64,000 bases of DNA from a virus, in the IMG/VR virus record IMGVR_UViG_3300042485_001041, positions 1-64,000 of that record; one strand, given 5' to 3'. The position numbers and the translations under genes were made by a program. The notes beneath the pieces are model-generated. The model was not told where the DNA came from. It saw only the letters and a program-made list of their open reading frames with translations, and did no database searches. Positions 8,361-17,933 of the stretch are shown here, piece after piece. Every line of letters starts with the position of its first letter. The stretch's first letter is position 1.

Positions 8361-9611
8361 ATGGCGGCAGATAACGAGCATCGTTTAGTTAGTAAAGTAA
8401 TTCGGGATCGTGACATTAATCCTGCGCTACAACGAAACGTTACTGACTCATGGTTCTTAGATGATGAAAACAAAAAAGTCTGGGCGTTTGTTCGTAAGCA
8501 CTACGGCGAGTACAGCGAAGTACCAACAGCGACTACTGTAAAAGATCACTATCCAAACTATAAAGTTTTAGATGTTCAAGACAACATTGAGTATTTGCTT
8601 GACACGATGGTTGACTTCCGTCGTCGACTACTTACTCGTCAAGGTCTTGAAACTGCTATCGGTGAACTGCAAGAGAACAATCATGATGCAGCGCTCCTTG
8701 CCATGGAAGCGACTATCACCAGAGTTAATGAGCAAGGCGTACTTGGTACTCACGAAGTTGACCTAAGTAAGAACACCGAACAGCGTTACAAGGATTACCA
8801 AGCGCTACAGAATCAACAGTTCTTAGGTATCCCAACTGGGTTTGAAAAGATTGACGAAGCAACAGCAGGTTTACAAGGTGGACAGTTGATCACCGTGATT
8901 GCCCCACCTAAGACAGGTAAGTCACAGATTGCTTTGCAGATTGCAATCAACACACATCAACTAGGTAAGACACCTATGTTCCAATCTTTTGAAATGAACA
9001 ACCACGAACAGCAACAGCGCCATGATGCAATGAGAGCACACATCTCTCACGGTCGTTTGCGCCGTGGAAAGTTATTGCCAGAAGAAGAAGCACGCTATAT
9101 CGATTCTTTAAATGAGATGGAAAAGCAACACTCATTCCACTTAGTAGATGCTGTAAACGGTATTACCGTCTCCGCACTGTCCGCAAAGATTGAACAGTGC
9201 AAGCCAGATATCGTCTTTGTAGACGGTGTGTACCTGATGTTGGACGAGATCACTGGTGAGATGAATACACCGCAAGCGATCACTAACATCACCCGTGCAC
9301 TAAAGCGATTAGCGCAGCGCATTGATAAGCCAATTGTTATTACTACACAAACTTTGTTGTGGAAGATGCGTGCTGGAAAAGTTACTGCTGACTCTATCGG
9401 TTACTCGTCCTCGTTCTTCCAAGACTCAGACGTTATCTTGGGTTTAGAGCCTGTTGAGGAAGACGAAGAGATCCGCCTTCTAAAAATTGTTCAGTCCCGT
9501 AACTGCCCACCAAGTGAAACAGCAATCACATGGCGTTGGGACACTGGCTGTTTCCACGATGAGTCGGAGATGACAAGTTGTAAGTTCTGTTCTAGTTGGA
9601 TGGTTCGATGA
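8361..9611 (+). CDS. DnaB-like replicative helicase
   Basis: 416 residues. The N-terminal ~150 residues form a helical domain. The RecA-type motor begins with GIPTGFEKIDEATAGLQGGQ. Walker A is APPKTGKSQ near 184, Walker B is DIVFVDGVYLM near 280, and IVITTQT and the late SRNCPPSETAITWRW follow the SF4 helicase order. It should unwind DNA 5'-3' at the fork. The loader lies upstream and the primase starts in its last codons. An AGAGGGG ribosome site is present. Confidence 0.85.
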   Translation: MAADNEHRLVSKVIRDRDINPALQRNVTDSWFLDDENKKVWAFVRKHYGEYSEVPTATTVKDHYPNYKVLDVQDNIEYLLDTMVDFRRRLLTRQGLETAIGELQENNHDAALLAMEATITRVNEQGVLGTHEVDLSKNTEQRYKDYQALQNQQFLGIPTGFEKIDEATAGLQGGQLITVIAPPKTGKSQIALQIAINTHQLGKTPMFQSFEMNNHEQQQRHDAMRAHISHGRLRRGKLLPEEEARYIDSLNEMEKQHSFHLVDAVNGITVSALSAKIEQCKPDIVFVDGVYLMLDEITGEMNTPQAITNITRALKRLAQRIDKPIVITTQTLLWKMRAGKVTADSIGYSSSFFQDSDVILGLEPVEEDEEIRLLKIVQSRNCPPSETAITWRWDTGCFHDESEMTSCKFCSSWMVR

Positions 9612-10543
9612 TTGATGTAGAGAAGATACTGCTTAATCTAGACATCCCATTAACTGCACAACGCGGAGATGAGGTGCAGGGTTTTTGCCCAATGCACAAG
9701 AAGCGCACAGGCAAAGAAGATGCTCACCCTTCTTGGTGGATCAACTCCATTACTGGCGCACACATTTGTTTTTCTTGCGGTTACAAAGGAAATGTGTACA
9801 CATTAGTAGGTGATCTAAAAGGTGTTGATTACTTTGATGCCCGTGAGTTAATCAATGATCAAAATGAATTGCCTCTTGACTCCTTGATGCGCCGTATTAA
9901 AGAACTTCCAGAGTACATACCAACCTCAGATCCAGTTGGGATGTCAGAGGCTCGGCTTGCGGTGTACGAAGAGGTGCCAGATAAAGAACTACGCAAACGC
10001 TTCTTAACAAGAGACGCTGTAAACAAATGCGGAGTTGTCTGGGACGAAAAGAACTTGGCATGGATTCTCCCTATTCGTGAACCCAATGACTTTAAGTTAT
10101 TGGGTTGGCAAGAAAAGGGTGCCAATGGTCGCTTCTTTCGCAATCAACCTCCTGGTGTAAAGAAGTCAAGAACAGTATTCAACGTTCAAAATATTGCAGA
10201 AGATCAGCCCTTGATTGTGGTCGAGTCTCCACTAGATGCTGTTCGGTTAGTTGGCCTTGGTTACAACTCAATCTCTACATTTGGCGCAATCATTGGTGAC
10301 GAGCAAGCAAAGATTATGCGCCGATCAATTCGTGTTGTAGCAGCGTTAGACAACGACAAAGCAGGACATCAAGGTTGCGAACAGATGCACGCCTTTGCTC
10401 GTAAGTACGGGATTGAGATGTCTTTCTTTAACTACGCAGGAATTGAAGAGAAAGATGTCGGAGATATGATTGAGTCCGATATTCACAATGGATTTAAAAC
10501 TGCCAAAGACATGATTTACGGTAAGGCGGCATACCTTGCTTGA
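9608..10543 (+). CDS. DnaG-like primase (zinc finger plus Toprim)
   Basis: 311 residues from ATG 9608, which overlaps the helicase stop as ATGA. An in-frame TTG at 9596 is an alternative. A CHC2-type zinc finger (CPMH near 27, CFSCG near 56) is followed by a linker and a Toprim domain with VVESPLDAVRL near 205 and ALDNDKAG near 245. It lacks the long C-terminal helicase-binding domain of cellular DnaG. Adjacency to the helicase supports a primosome. Confidence 0.8.
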   Translation: MIDVEKILLNLDIPLTAQRGDEVQGFCPMHKKRTGKEDAHPSWWINSITGAHICFSCGYKGNVYTLVGDLKGVDYFDARELINDQNELPLDSLMRRIKELPEYIPTSDPVGMSEARLAVYEEVPDKELRKRFLTRDAVNKCGVVWDEKNLAWILPIREPNDFKLLGWQEKGANGRFFRNQPPGVKKSRTVFNVQNIAEDQPLIVVESPLDAVRLVGLGYNSISTFGAIIGDEQAKIMRRSIRVVAALDNDKAGHQGCEQMHAFARKYGIEMSFFNYAGIEEKDVGDMIESDIHNGFKTAKDMIYGKAAYLA

Positions 10544-10709
10544 TCTAAGAGATAAAGACGCCCCTTTACATGTTTGTATCTGTGGTTCTACCTTGTGGAG
10601 TGTTCAAGTAATGTTTGAAGATGGCGAAATTTCCTTGTACATGCTAGATATGGAGTGTGCGTTGTGTGGTGCTCTAGCCACTGCTCCAACGCCAATAGAC
10701 GGTGTTTAA
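10536..10709 (+). CDS. 57-residue zinc-ribbon microprotein
   Basis: The frame begins at TTG 10536, 6 bases after AAGGCGG, overlaps the primase end by 8 bases and overlaps the SNF2 start by 8 bases. Two cysteine pairs (CIC near 14-16 and CALC near 41-44) suggest a small zinc ribbon. The double overlap and conserved-type motif support a real gene. The function is unknown. Confidence 0.55.
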   Translation: MLDLRDKDAPLHVCICGSTLWSVQVMFEDGEISLYMLDMECALCGALATAPTPIDGV

Positions 10710-12285
10710 AGGAACCTTAAAGCCTTATCAAGTTGAGGCCGTAGATCGAATGGCAGACCGCAAGAAGATGCTGGTTGCCTACGAGATGGGATTAGGCAAG
10801 ACCTGCATGACCATCGCAGCCTTAGAAAAACTGAAAGACACTGATGTAATTACAAAACCAATATTAATTATTGCTTTATCAAGTTTGAAGTATCAATGGG
10901 AGAAAGAGATCCTAAAGTTTTCAGATGCACAAACTCAAGTAATTGATGGAAGTAAGCCGCAAAGAGAACTTGCTTGGATGCGTGGATACGAGTGGTCAAG
11001 GGCTTGGGATGAGAATAACTCTTATGTTATTTGTAACTACGAGTCAATAGTTAATGACTGGGATTTTATAGAGGATTATGAATGGGGTGCTGTTGTCTGT
11101 GATGAAGCAACTGCTATAAAAGGCTTCCGTTCCAAACGATCAAAGAAAGTGAAGGAACTGGCACGTCAGATCCCTATCCGCTTTGCCCTAACAGGTACAC
11201 CAATTGAGAACGGTCGCCCAGAAGAAGTTTATAGCATCATGCAGTTTGTAGACTCGACTTTGTTGGGACGATTTGATCTTTTCGACCAGACCTTTATAGT
11301 TCGCAATCATTTTGGGGGAGTTCAAAGGTACCGAAACCTACAGTTATTCCACGAAAAGATGAAGAGTGCATCTGTACGTAAGGTTCAGACTGACCCTGAT
11401 GTAGCGCCGTATTTGCCAGACACTATTCACCGTGACCCAATGATGATAAAGATGGATAAGAAGTCATCAGAGTTGTATAACTTTATTGCTGATGAACTTA
11501 GCCAAGAGTTGTATGAAGCACAGCAATTACTTGGTACTGGGTTTTCGTTGATGGCGCACTACGGACATGACCATAAGCCAGGAAGCCCTGTGGACATGAT
11601 GCGTGGGTCAATCATGTCTAAGATAACTGCCCTACGGATGTTGTGTGACCATTCAGAATTATTAAATGACAGTCAGAAAAAATTTCTACAACAGGACGGC
11701 GAAGGCAGTGCATATATTGCTGGTTTAGCCGACCGTGACAAGTTAACGGGACCTTTTAAGCATGCTAAGTTGGATGCATTAAAGGCTTATGTACTCGATC
11801 ACCTAGATACAGATCCTGATGCCAAAGTGGTTATCTTTACTTCTTACGTAGGAATGCTTAATAGAATTCAAGAAGCAGTAGGTGGAACCCTGTACACAGG
11901 AAATATGAATGCTAAAGAGAAAGAAGCAAGTAAAGAAAAGTTTTTAACTGATCCAGAGTGCCGTGTGTTTATTTCATCAGATGCTGGTGGCTACGGTGTA
12001 GACCTACCTAACGCTAACCTGTTGGTTAATTACGATCTACCTTGGTCAGCAGGATTAGCGGTTCAACGAAATGGCCGAATTAAACGAGCCTCCAGCCGTT
12101 GGCCTACTATTACTATTCAAGACATCATTGTTGAAAACTCTATAGAAGAACGACAACACGAGATGCTGCAGCAGAAAAACGCCGTAGCAGATGCTGTTTT
12201 AGATGGGCAAGGAATCAATTCTAAAGGTGGAATTGACTTAACAGTCGGGAGCCTGATAGGGTTCCTGCAAAACGCTAGACCGTAG
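10702..12285 (+). CDS. SNF2-family DNA helicase/translocase
   Basis: 527 residues from GTG. It has the Q-like start LKPYQVEAVDRMADRKK, Walker A YEMGLGKT at ~28-34, motif II CDEAT near 132, motif III ALTGTPIEN near 162, motif V SSDAGGYGVDLPNANLLV and motif VI QRNGRIKRASS. This is a compact SNF2/RapA-like ATPase without extra domains. It probably remodels forks or recombination intermediates in this replication module. Confidence 0.85.
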   Translation: MFKGTLKPYQVEAVDRMADRKKMLVAYEMGLGKTCMTIAALEKLKDTDVITKPILIIALSSLKYQWEKEILKFSDAQTQVIDGSKPQRELAWMRGYEWSRAWDENNSYVICNYESIVNDWDFIEDYEWGAVVCDEATAIKGFRSKRSKKVKELARQIPIRFALTGTPIENGRPEEVYSIMQFVDSTLLGRFDLFDQTFIVRNHFGGVQRYRNLQLFHEKMKSASVRKVQTDPDVAPYLPDTIHRDPMMIKMDKKSSELYNFIADELSQELYEAQQLLGTGFSLMAHYGHDHKPGSPVDMMRGSIMSKITALRMLCDHSELLNDSQKKFLQQDGEGSAYIAGLADRDKLTGPFKHAKLDALKAYVLDHLDTDPDAKVVIFTSYVGMLNRIQEAVGGTLYTGNMNAKEKEASKEKFLTDPECRVFISSDAGGYGVDLPNANLLVNYDLPWSAGLAVQRNGRIKRASSRWPTITIQDIIVENSIEERQHEMLQQKNAVADAVLDGQGINSKGGIDLTVGSLIGFLQNARP

Positions 12286-12293
12286 GGGGAATA

Positions 12294-12734
12294 ATGGCCA
12301 GAGTAAAAGCCGAAGAATCAAGAGTAGTTGATGCTGATTCATTTGAAGTCCAAGCAAAAGAGTACGCCTTTGTTAAGAAGCAACTTGAGCATTGGGAAAA
12401 ACAACAGAAAGCATTAAAAGAAAAGATCTTTGCTCACATTGATGAGAGTGGCGAAGTAGATGATAAAGGAAACATCATTATTGAATTGCCCCAAGAAATT
12501 GAGGGTTTTGTCTCAGTAATGAAACAACGCCGTGTATCACGAAAGATCGATGAACAACGAGCAGAAGAGATCATTGCTGAAAAAGGTTTAGAAGAACTCC
12601 TATACAAGACTATTCGTGTAATTGATGAAGACGCATTGATGGCTGCTTTGTATGGCGATGAACTTACCGAAGAAGAGGTTGACGAGATGTATCCACAAAA
12701 TGTTGTGTGGGCACTCGTTATGAATAAGCGATAA
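12294..12734 (+). CDS. Charged coiled-coil hypothetical protein
   Basis: 146 residues after a GGGGGAA ribosome site. Residues ~20-50 predict a coiled coil (EYAFVKKQLEHWEKQQKALK), followed by an acidic region and a C-terminal helical segment (LTEEEVDEMYPQNVV). It lies between a SNF2 helicase and a MerR-like protein. The function is unknown. Confidence 0.6.
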   Translation: MARVKAEESRVVDADSFEVQAKEYAFVKKQLEHWEKQQKALKEKIFAHIDESGEVDDKGNIIIELPQEIEGFVSVMKQRRVSRKIDEQRAEEIIAEKGLEELLYKTIRVIDEDALMAALYGDELTEEEVDEMYPQNVVWALVMNKR

Positions 12735-12736
12735 CA

Positions 12737-13213
12737 ATGGCTGGATTGCGTAGCGATGATGAGATTGAGAAGGCATTTGCTGATCTTGAATACCTTCCTG
12801 GCTCAAAGAGAAAGCGCAAAGAACCAGACCCAAAGGTTTCCCGCCGTAAGGCAGGGGATAGCAATGGTTGGGATGCAAACCCAATCACTAAAACGTTAGG
12901 CGGTAAAGAGACAGAAGTATTTACAATCGGTGCATTAGCACTGGCATTGGAAAAAACTATTGTCACTATCCGTCTATGGGAACGCAAAGGGTATATCCCC
13001 CGTGCTCCCTATCGTCTTCGGTCTAAAACCCTAAAAGGGGAGAAGACTGGAGGAAACCGTGTGTACACTCGTGCACTAATAGAATCTGCGATTGAAGAAT
13101 TTAATCGTAGAGGATTGCTCGGTTCTGCTCGTGTAGAGTGGAATCAGCATGACGAACTTACCGATGCTTTAGTAAAGCGTTGGAAAGACATAACAACCAC
13201 CGAGAGCCAGTAG
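12737..13213 (+). CDS. MerR-like DNA-binding protein
   Basis: 158 residues. A MerR-type helix-turn-helix lies at ~58-120: FTIGALALALEKTIVTIRLW, then ERKGYIPRAPYR and a GNRVYTRALIESA second part. The N-terminal 50 residues are charged. No effector-binding domain follows, so it is probably a DNA-binding accessory or regulator rather than a metal sensor. Confidence 0.65.
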   Translation: MAGLRSDDEIEKAFADLEYLPGSKRKRKEPDPKVSRRKAGDSNGWDANPITKTLGGKETEVFTIGALALALEKTIVTIRLWERKGYIPRAPYRLRSKTLKGEKTGGNRVYTRALIESAIEEFNRRGLLGSARVEWNQHDELTDALVKRWKDITTTESQ

Positions 13214-13244
13214 GCCTCATTACCGAAAAGACCAAAAGACCAAA

Positions 13245-13892
13245 ATGCCAATCACACAACCAGCAGTAAATGCAGAAAACTATCTCGAAGCAGATAGCGA
13301 AGATATCCAACCTAAAGTAGGAACAACCGTGCAACAAGGTTGGGATGCAGTAGATGCGCTAGTAATGGCTCCATCATCTGATTTTCCTACTGATTTCCGT
13401 TTCTCTGAGGAACCACAGTTAATTAAGTTCCTTGAAGATGCACCATTTGCAATCTACGAACAGCATTGGATCGAGCGACCAAAGGGTAAGAAGTCCTTTG
13501 TTTGTCTTGGAGACAACTGCCCACTCTGCGACATCCTTGGCGATAAGCCTCGTGGCAAGTTCGCATTTAATATTGTAGTTCTTAGTGGCGAGACCACTGG
13601 AGTACAAATCCTTACAGCACCACCACTATTGGTTCGTCAACTTCGTAAGTTAAACGATGACGAACGTAAAGGACCTCTTGGAAAAGAGTTCTGGGAAGTT
13701 TCCCGATTAGGCACAGGCCCAACAACGTCGTATACCCTCAACTTCGTGCGTGGCCGTGATCTAGTCGAGGAATGGAAGTTGAGCATCGAAGATGTTCAAG
13801 AGACCGTAGCAGCCGCTGTTCCGTTCACAGCAGAAGTTATTCGTGAGACCCCTCGCTCCGAGATGCTAGAGGTTGCTCGCTCCGTCGCATAA
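13245..13892 (+). CDS. Putative single-stranded DNA-binding protein
   Basis: 215 residues. The central region has a Cys cluster FVCLGDNCPLCDILGDK followed by FAFNIVVLSG, the pattern of phage gp32-like ssDNA-binding proteins with a zinc subdomain inside an OB fold. A helical C-terminus follows. It sits directly upstream of the DNA polymerase and is followed by a terminator hairpin, which fits a highly expressed ssDNA-binding protein. Confidence 0.6.
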   Translation: MPITQPAVNAENYLEADSEDIQPKVGTTVQQGWDAVDALVMAPSSDFPTDFRFSEEPQLIKFLEDAPFAIYEQHWIERPKGKKSFVCLGDNCPLCDILGDKPRGKFAFNIVVLSGETTGVQILTAPPLLVRQLRKLNDDERKGPLGKEFWEVSRLGTGPTTSYTLNFVRGRDLVEEWKLSIEDVQETVAAAVPFTAEVIRETPRSEMLEVARSVA

Positions 13893-13904
13893 GACGATTC
13901 CAGA

Positions 13905-13952
13905 GTGGGGGAGCCTGCAATCCGTTTCCAGGCTCCCCTACACAAACTTTTT
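13905..13952 (+). terminator. Hairpin terminator before the DNA polymerase gene
   Basis: A perfect 10-bp stem (GGGGAGCCTG at 13908-13917 with CAGGCTCCCC at 13929-13938) extends by three more pairs including one G-U. The loop is 11 nt. A T5 run begins about 8 bases after the stem, so termination may be partial. Confidence 0.6.
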
Positions 13953-13964
13953 GAGGGGTATTAA

Positions 13965-15968
13965 ATGAACACCATTACAACAAAAGAACAGTTAAAAGAC
14001 CTTGTTGAGTTTTACTCCAAGGTAGATGCGTTTGCATTTGACGTAGAAACTGTTGGAGAAAATAGAATCCAACCAGTAGTAAACGATGTTATGTGGATCT
14101 CCATGGCAACCGAAGGCCGCGTTGACGTAATCCCAATGGGTCACCCAAATGGTGAGTTCCTTTACTGGGATAAAGAACTTCTACTTAGTGGACAGCGCAA
14201 ACGTGATGCTGGTAAAGAAGTAAAGGACACAGACTATTCAAAGAACGAAGCACGATGGACACCTGTCTTTGACGCTCCTCCTTCACAGTTACTCCCTGGT
14301 GAAGTCTTTGCTGCACTAAAACCCTTGTTCTTTAGTGACAAGTTAAAGATCGGTCACAATGTTAAGTTTGATTTAAAATCTATTGCTAAATATTTTCGAG
14401 GTGTAGTTCCAGCAAAACCATTCTTTGATACTTTAATGGCCTCATTTATTATTGATAACCGTACAAAGAACTCTTTAGGACTAGCAGATTGTGCGAAGCG
14501 TGTTCTTGGTTTAGAGGTAAAAAAGGGTGTTGGAGCACAAGTTGAAGTCCACTCCTTTACCGATGTAGCCAATTACTCAGGGCTTGATGCGGAAGCAACT
14601 TGGGATCTATACAAAGCCTTATCTCCAAGGTTAGTTGGAAGCCTGCAGCGTGTGTGGAATCTTGAGATGGATGTAGTAGCAGCCTTATGCGACATGGAAT
14701 TAAAAGGCGCCGATGTTGATGTAGAAGAAATGAAGAAACTACAGAAACAGATTGAGATTGATTTGGACTTAGTTAAGGCTAAGGCATGGAAGATAACTGG
14801 AGAACCTTTCTCAATGAACTCAGTTCAAGAGAAGCAGAAGGTGCTGTTCTCACCCAAGGAAGAAGGCGGTCGAGGAATCAAGCCTAACCTCCGCATTCGT
14901 GTTGCATTAACTGCTAAAGGTCAAGAGGTTGCCGCAAACAACCCAGATAACCTAGGCATACAGCATTACTCCGTATCTGCTGATGCTCTGGAGTTCTACC
15001 GAGACAAAGATGAATTAGTTAACGCTATCTTGGAGTACCAAGACTTGAACAAGTTGATGACTACCTACGTAGTTCCATATCTCGGAGGCGACATCACGCA
15101 CACAAATTTGGGCAAAGAAAAGATTGTAAAGAAAAAAGCCCTATTAATTGATGGAAGAGTACATACTAACTTTAAATCACATGGAGCAGAGACGGGTCGT
15201 TTCTCCAGTAGTGACCCAAACCTACAGAACATTCCTAGTAGCGGTCAGTATGGCAAGTTGATCCGTAACTTGTTCATTGCTCCTCCAGGATACAAGTTAG
15301 TTGTTGCTGACTACTCACAGATCGAACCACGCATCATTGCATCTTTTTCACGAGACCCCATTATGTTAGAGAACTATCTAACTGGTGGAGATATCTACAC
15401 AACTATCGGTAACACAATGGGTGTAGATCGTAAGGCTGGAAAGGTGTTAGTACTATCGATTGCCTACGGTGTTGGCCCCGAAAAGATTGCACAGAGCATT
15501 GGCTGTACCGCAACTGAAGCCCGTAAGTTACTAGATGACTTTGGTAAAAAGTTTAACGACATTAATAAGTACCGAGCCAAAGTTATCCGTCAAGCAACAG
15601 CAATGTCTCCTACCCCATATGTCAGCACCATGTTTGGCCGCCGTCGCTACATCCCAGAGTTAAAGAGCATGGATAAAGGCCTACGGTCTAGAGCAGAGCG
15701 ACAGGCTTTTAACACCATGATTCAAGGATCTGCTGCAGATTTGATGAAATTAGCCATGGTTAGAGCACATTCTTGTTTTGTAGATGAACCAGATGTAAAT
15801 GTGATTTTGACTGTGCACGATGAACTAGTTACTGTTGCCCGTGAAGACCTAGCACAAGAGACCGCAGAAGCCATCCGCGCATCCATGGAAGGGATCAAAC
15901 TTCCAGAGTTAGTTGTTCCACTTATTGCAGATATACAAATAGTAGATAGATGGGGAGAAGCAAAGTGA
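13965..15968 (+). CDS. polA: Family A DNA polymerase with 3'-5' exonuclease domain
   Basis: 667 residues. The N-terminal DEDD exonuclease has FDVETVG at 25-31, HNVKFDLKS near 132 and a YSGLDAEATWDLY-type Exo III. The polymerase domain has motif A VVADYSQIEPR near 447, an O-helix RKAGKVLVLSIAYGVG near 491 and motif C TVHDELV near 615. It lacks the 5'-3' exonuclease, as usual for phage replicative PolA. Tyr in the O-helix (..AYG) is the ddNTP-sensitive type. An AGGGG site precedes the ATG. Confidence 0.92.
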   Translation: MNTITTKEQLKDLVEFYSKVDAFAFDVETVGENRIQPVVNDVMWISMATEGRVDVIPMGHPNGEFLYWDKELLLSGQRKRDAGKEVKDTDYSKNEARWTPVFDAPPSQLLPGEVFAALKPLFFSDKLKIGHNVKFDLKSIAKYFRGVVPAKPFFDTLMASFIIDNRTKNSLGLADCAKRVLGLEVKKGVGAQVEVHSFTDVANYSGLDAEATWDLYKALSPRLVGSLQRVWNLEMDVVAALCDMELKGADVDVEEMKKLQKQIEIDLDLVKAKAWKITGEPFSMNSVQEKQKVLFSPKEEGGRGIKPNLRIRVALTAKGQEVAANNPDNLGIQHYSVSADALEFYRDKDELVNAILEYQDLNKLMTTYVVPYLGGDITHTNLGKEKIVKKKALLIDGRVHTNFKSHGAETGRFSSSDPNLQNIPSSGQYGKLIRNLFIAPPGYKLVVADYSQIEPRIIASFSRDPIMLENYLTGGDIYTTIGNTMGVDRKAGKVLVLSIAYGVGPEKIAQSIGCTATEARKLLDDFGKKFNDINKYRAKVIRQATAMSPTPYVSTMFGRRRYIPELKSMDKGLRSRAERQAFNTMIQGSAADLMKLAMVRAHSCFVDEPDVNVILTVHDELVTVAREDLAQETAEAIRASMEGIKLPELVVPLIADIQIVDRWGEAK

Positions 15969-16342
15969 GTAATTCAGACTGGTGGGCTAAACAGTTAGGT
16001 GCGCAACCAGCACAACAACCAAGACCTGCAAACACACCGATGCCACCATCGCAACAACCCATGGCGCAATACACGCCCCCTCAACCGCAACAACCTACAT
16101 CAAAGGCTCAGAGTGCTAATCAAAATCAAGCGTGTCCAGATTGTGGTGGTAACAACTACATGTCACCAAGTGCAAACATCGGTTTACGATGCTACGACTG
16201 TGGTTACCCACTCCAACAATCAGGAAGTAAGTTTGGCTCATTAACTGGTGCAAAGGTTGAAGGCTCTACAAAACAATCTGTGGGTAATGACACACAGAAC
16301 AATTGGAATCCACAAGGAATTATCGGGAGAATAGCAGATTGA
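15965..16342 (+). CDS. Pro/Gln-rich protein with zinc ribbon
   Basis: 125 residues from GTG 15965, which overlaps the polymerase stop (GTGA) with GGGGAG 7 bases upstream. An in-frame ATG at 15950 is less likely. It starts VSNSDWWAKQLG. Residues ~15-60 are Pro/Gln rich and disordered. A zinc ribbon follows (CPDCGGNNYM ... LRCYDCGYPL). Lies between polymerase and RecA. The role is unknown. Confidence 0.65.
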   Translation: MSNSDWWAKQLGAQPAQQPRPANTPMPPSQQPMAQYTPPQPQQPTSKAQSANQNQACPDCGGNNYMSPSANIGLRCYDCGYPLQQSGSKFGSLTGAKVEGSTKQSVGNDTQNNWNPQGIIGRIAD

Positions 16343-17388
16343 TAAATGATGAAGCCAAAAAGATTATTGCTCAACTCAACAAGAAGTTCAAAGGTAACGT
16401 GGTTGTCTTCGCTTCTGATATTAGGAATGACCTTATTCCTCGCATTACCAGTGGTTCTACTACACTCGATTACGTCCTCGGAGGAGGATTTCCTGGAAAC
16501 CAGTGGAATGAATTAATTGGTGAACCATCACACGGAAAAACTGCTGTCGCATTAAAAACTATTGCTGCTAACCAAGCGCTAAACCCTGAACATACAACTG
16601 TATGGGTTGCTGCCGAGCAATGGGTTCCTGAGTACGCAGAGATGTGTGGCGTAGATACCAGCCGTGTAATTGTTGTTGAAACAACTATTATGGAAGAGGC
16701 ATATCAGTCTGTAATTGAGTTTGCCGAATCACAGTCTGTAGATGCCATTGTGATTGACTCACTTCCAGCACTTTCTCCTATGCCTGAAATGGAGAACGAC
16801 ATGAGTCAAATGACAGTAGGTCGTGGAGCGTTATTAACAAACAAGTTTTTCCGTGTAGTTGGTTCTGCCATGAAGCGCTCACTTGTTGAGAACGAACGAC
16901 CAATACTTGGTTTGATCATTAATCAATACCGCATGAAGATTGGCGTAATGCACGGAGACCCACGCACAACTCCTGGTGGAGAAGGTAAGAACTACGCGTT
17001 CTTCACTCGTTGCGAAATCCGTCGTGACGAATGGATTGAGATTGGCCCTAGCGGAAACAAGACTCGTGTTGGTCAAAGAATTAAAGTCCGTACATTAAAG
17101 AATAAAACTGCGCCACCACAACGTGTTGCTTACTTTGATTTCTACTTTGCAGAGGGCGGAAACTGTGCTCCAGGTGAGTACGACTTTGCAAAGGAGATTG
17201 CCTCACTTGCAGTCATCATGGGTGTTATCGATCGTAAAGGTGGATGGTATTACTATGGTGACCGTAAGTGGCAAGGCACTGAAGCAGTCATTGACAGCAT
17301 TCGTGCAGAGATTGATTTAAAAGAAGAGATTCAAAAGTTAGTACTTACTTCAACCAACATACCTTCGACTGGAGATAGCGATGAGTAA
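16339..17388 (+). CDS. recA: RecA recombinase
   Basis: 349 residues from TTG 16339 (TTGA overlap with the previous stop; GGGAG 9 bases upstream). Walker A is GEPSHGKTA near 62, catalytic-Glu region VWVAAEQW near 94, Walker B AIVIDSLPAL near 138, and PGGEGKNYAFFTRCEIRR near 215 corresponds to the L2/core segment. Slightly divergent Walker A (SHGKT) is typical of phage RecA. It likely drives recombination-dependent replication with the downstream nucleases. Confidence 0.88.
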   Translation: MINDEAKKIIAQLNKKFKGNVVVFASDIRNDLIPRITSGSTTLDYVLGGGFPGNQWNELIGEPSHGKTAVALKTIAANQALNPEHTTVWVAAEQWVPEYAEMCGVDTSRVIVVETTIMEEAYQSVIEFAESQSVDAIVIDSLPALSPMPEMENDMSQMTVGRGALLTNKFFRVVGSAMKRSLVENERPILGLIINQYRMKIGVMHGDPRTTPGGEGKNYAFFTRCEIRRDEWIEIGPSGNKTRVGQRIKVRTLKNKTAPPQRVAYFDFYFAEGGNCAPGEYDFAKEIASLAVIMGVIDRKGGWYYYGDRKWQGTEAVIDSIRAEIDLKEEIQKLVLTSTNIPSTGDSDE

Positions 17389-17623
17389 AGAATTCACCGT
17401 AAACGATGAAGCATGGGCACAAGATCTTGAAAAAGGTGTTGAAGACTACACAGACATGTTGTTTGAAGCAGTATGGGATGGCACAGAAGAAGTAGTACCA
17501 GAAACATTATCTGGAGAACCGTTCTGTGGTTGTTCTTCTTGTTTTTGGCGTGAAACTTTATTCTTCCTAGTACCTAAGATAATCAAAGGTTACGAGGATG
17601 GAAAACTAGAACTTGAAGAGTGA
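17381..17623 (+). CDS. Small acidic hypothetical protein
   Basis: 80 residues overlapping recA by 8 bases. It is very acidic, with a central CGCSSCFWRETLFFLVPKI holding three Cys. A metal site is possible. The function is unknown. Confidence 0.55.
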   Translation: MSKEFTVNDEAWAQDLEKGVEDYTDMLFEAVWDGTEEVVPETLSGEPFCGCSSCFWRETLFFLVPKIIKGYEDGKLELEE

Positions 17624-17933
17624 AGGTTTAAAGCAATCTCAAAAGCATGAGAAACGCCTAGCCAAAGCAGTTGGCGGAACACGCAACGCTGCATCTGGTG
17701 CACTCTGGTCTCGTAAAGGGGACGTCCGTTCCGATGATCTGTTAATCGAACATAAATACACTGGTAAAAAAACTTACACATTAAAGGCTGATGATCTAGA
17801 AAAGAATGTTAAAAACGCAATGCTAGAAAGCAGAATGCCTGTGTTCGGGATTAGTTTAAATAACAAAAACTATGTACTATTAACTGAAGATGATTTCCTG
17901 GAGATGAGAGAGAAACTACAATCCAATGGATGA
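17613..17933 (+). CDS. PD-(D/E)XK-type nuclease, Holliday-resolvase-like
   Basis: 106 residues from TTG. The pattern GTRNAASGALWSRKGDVRSD then LLIEHKYTGKKTYTL gives the D...E-x-K core of small archaeal-type resolvase or VRR-NUC nucleases. A C-terminal half with a predicted helix and VFGISLNNKNYVLL completes the fold. It sits between recA and whiB, consistent with recombination. The ribosome site is weak, and the start could differ. Confidence 0.55.
   Translation: MKSEGLKQSQKHEKRLAKAVGGTRNAASGALWSRKGDVRSDDLLIEHKYTGKKTYTLKADDLEKNVKNAMLESRMPVFGISLNNKNYVLLTEDDFLEMREKLQSNG

Noticed and set aside
9596-9607. TTG start for the primase 12 bases upstream
   Set aside because: ATG 9608 forms the ATGA overlap used by most genes here; the TTG has no better ribosome site.
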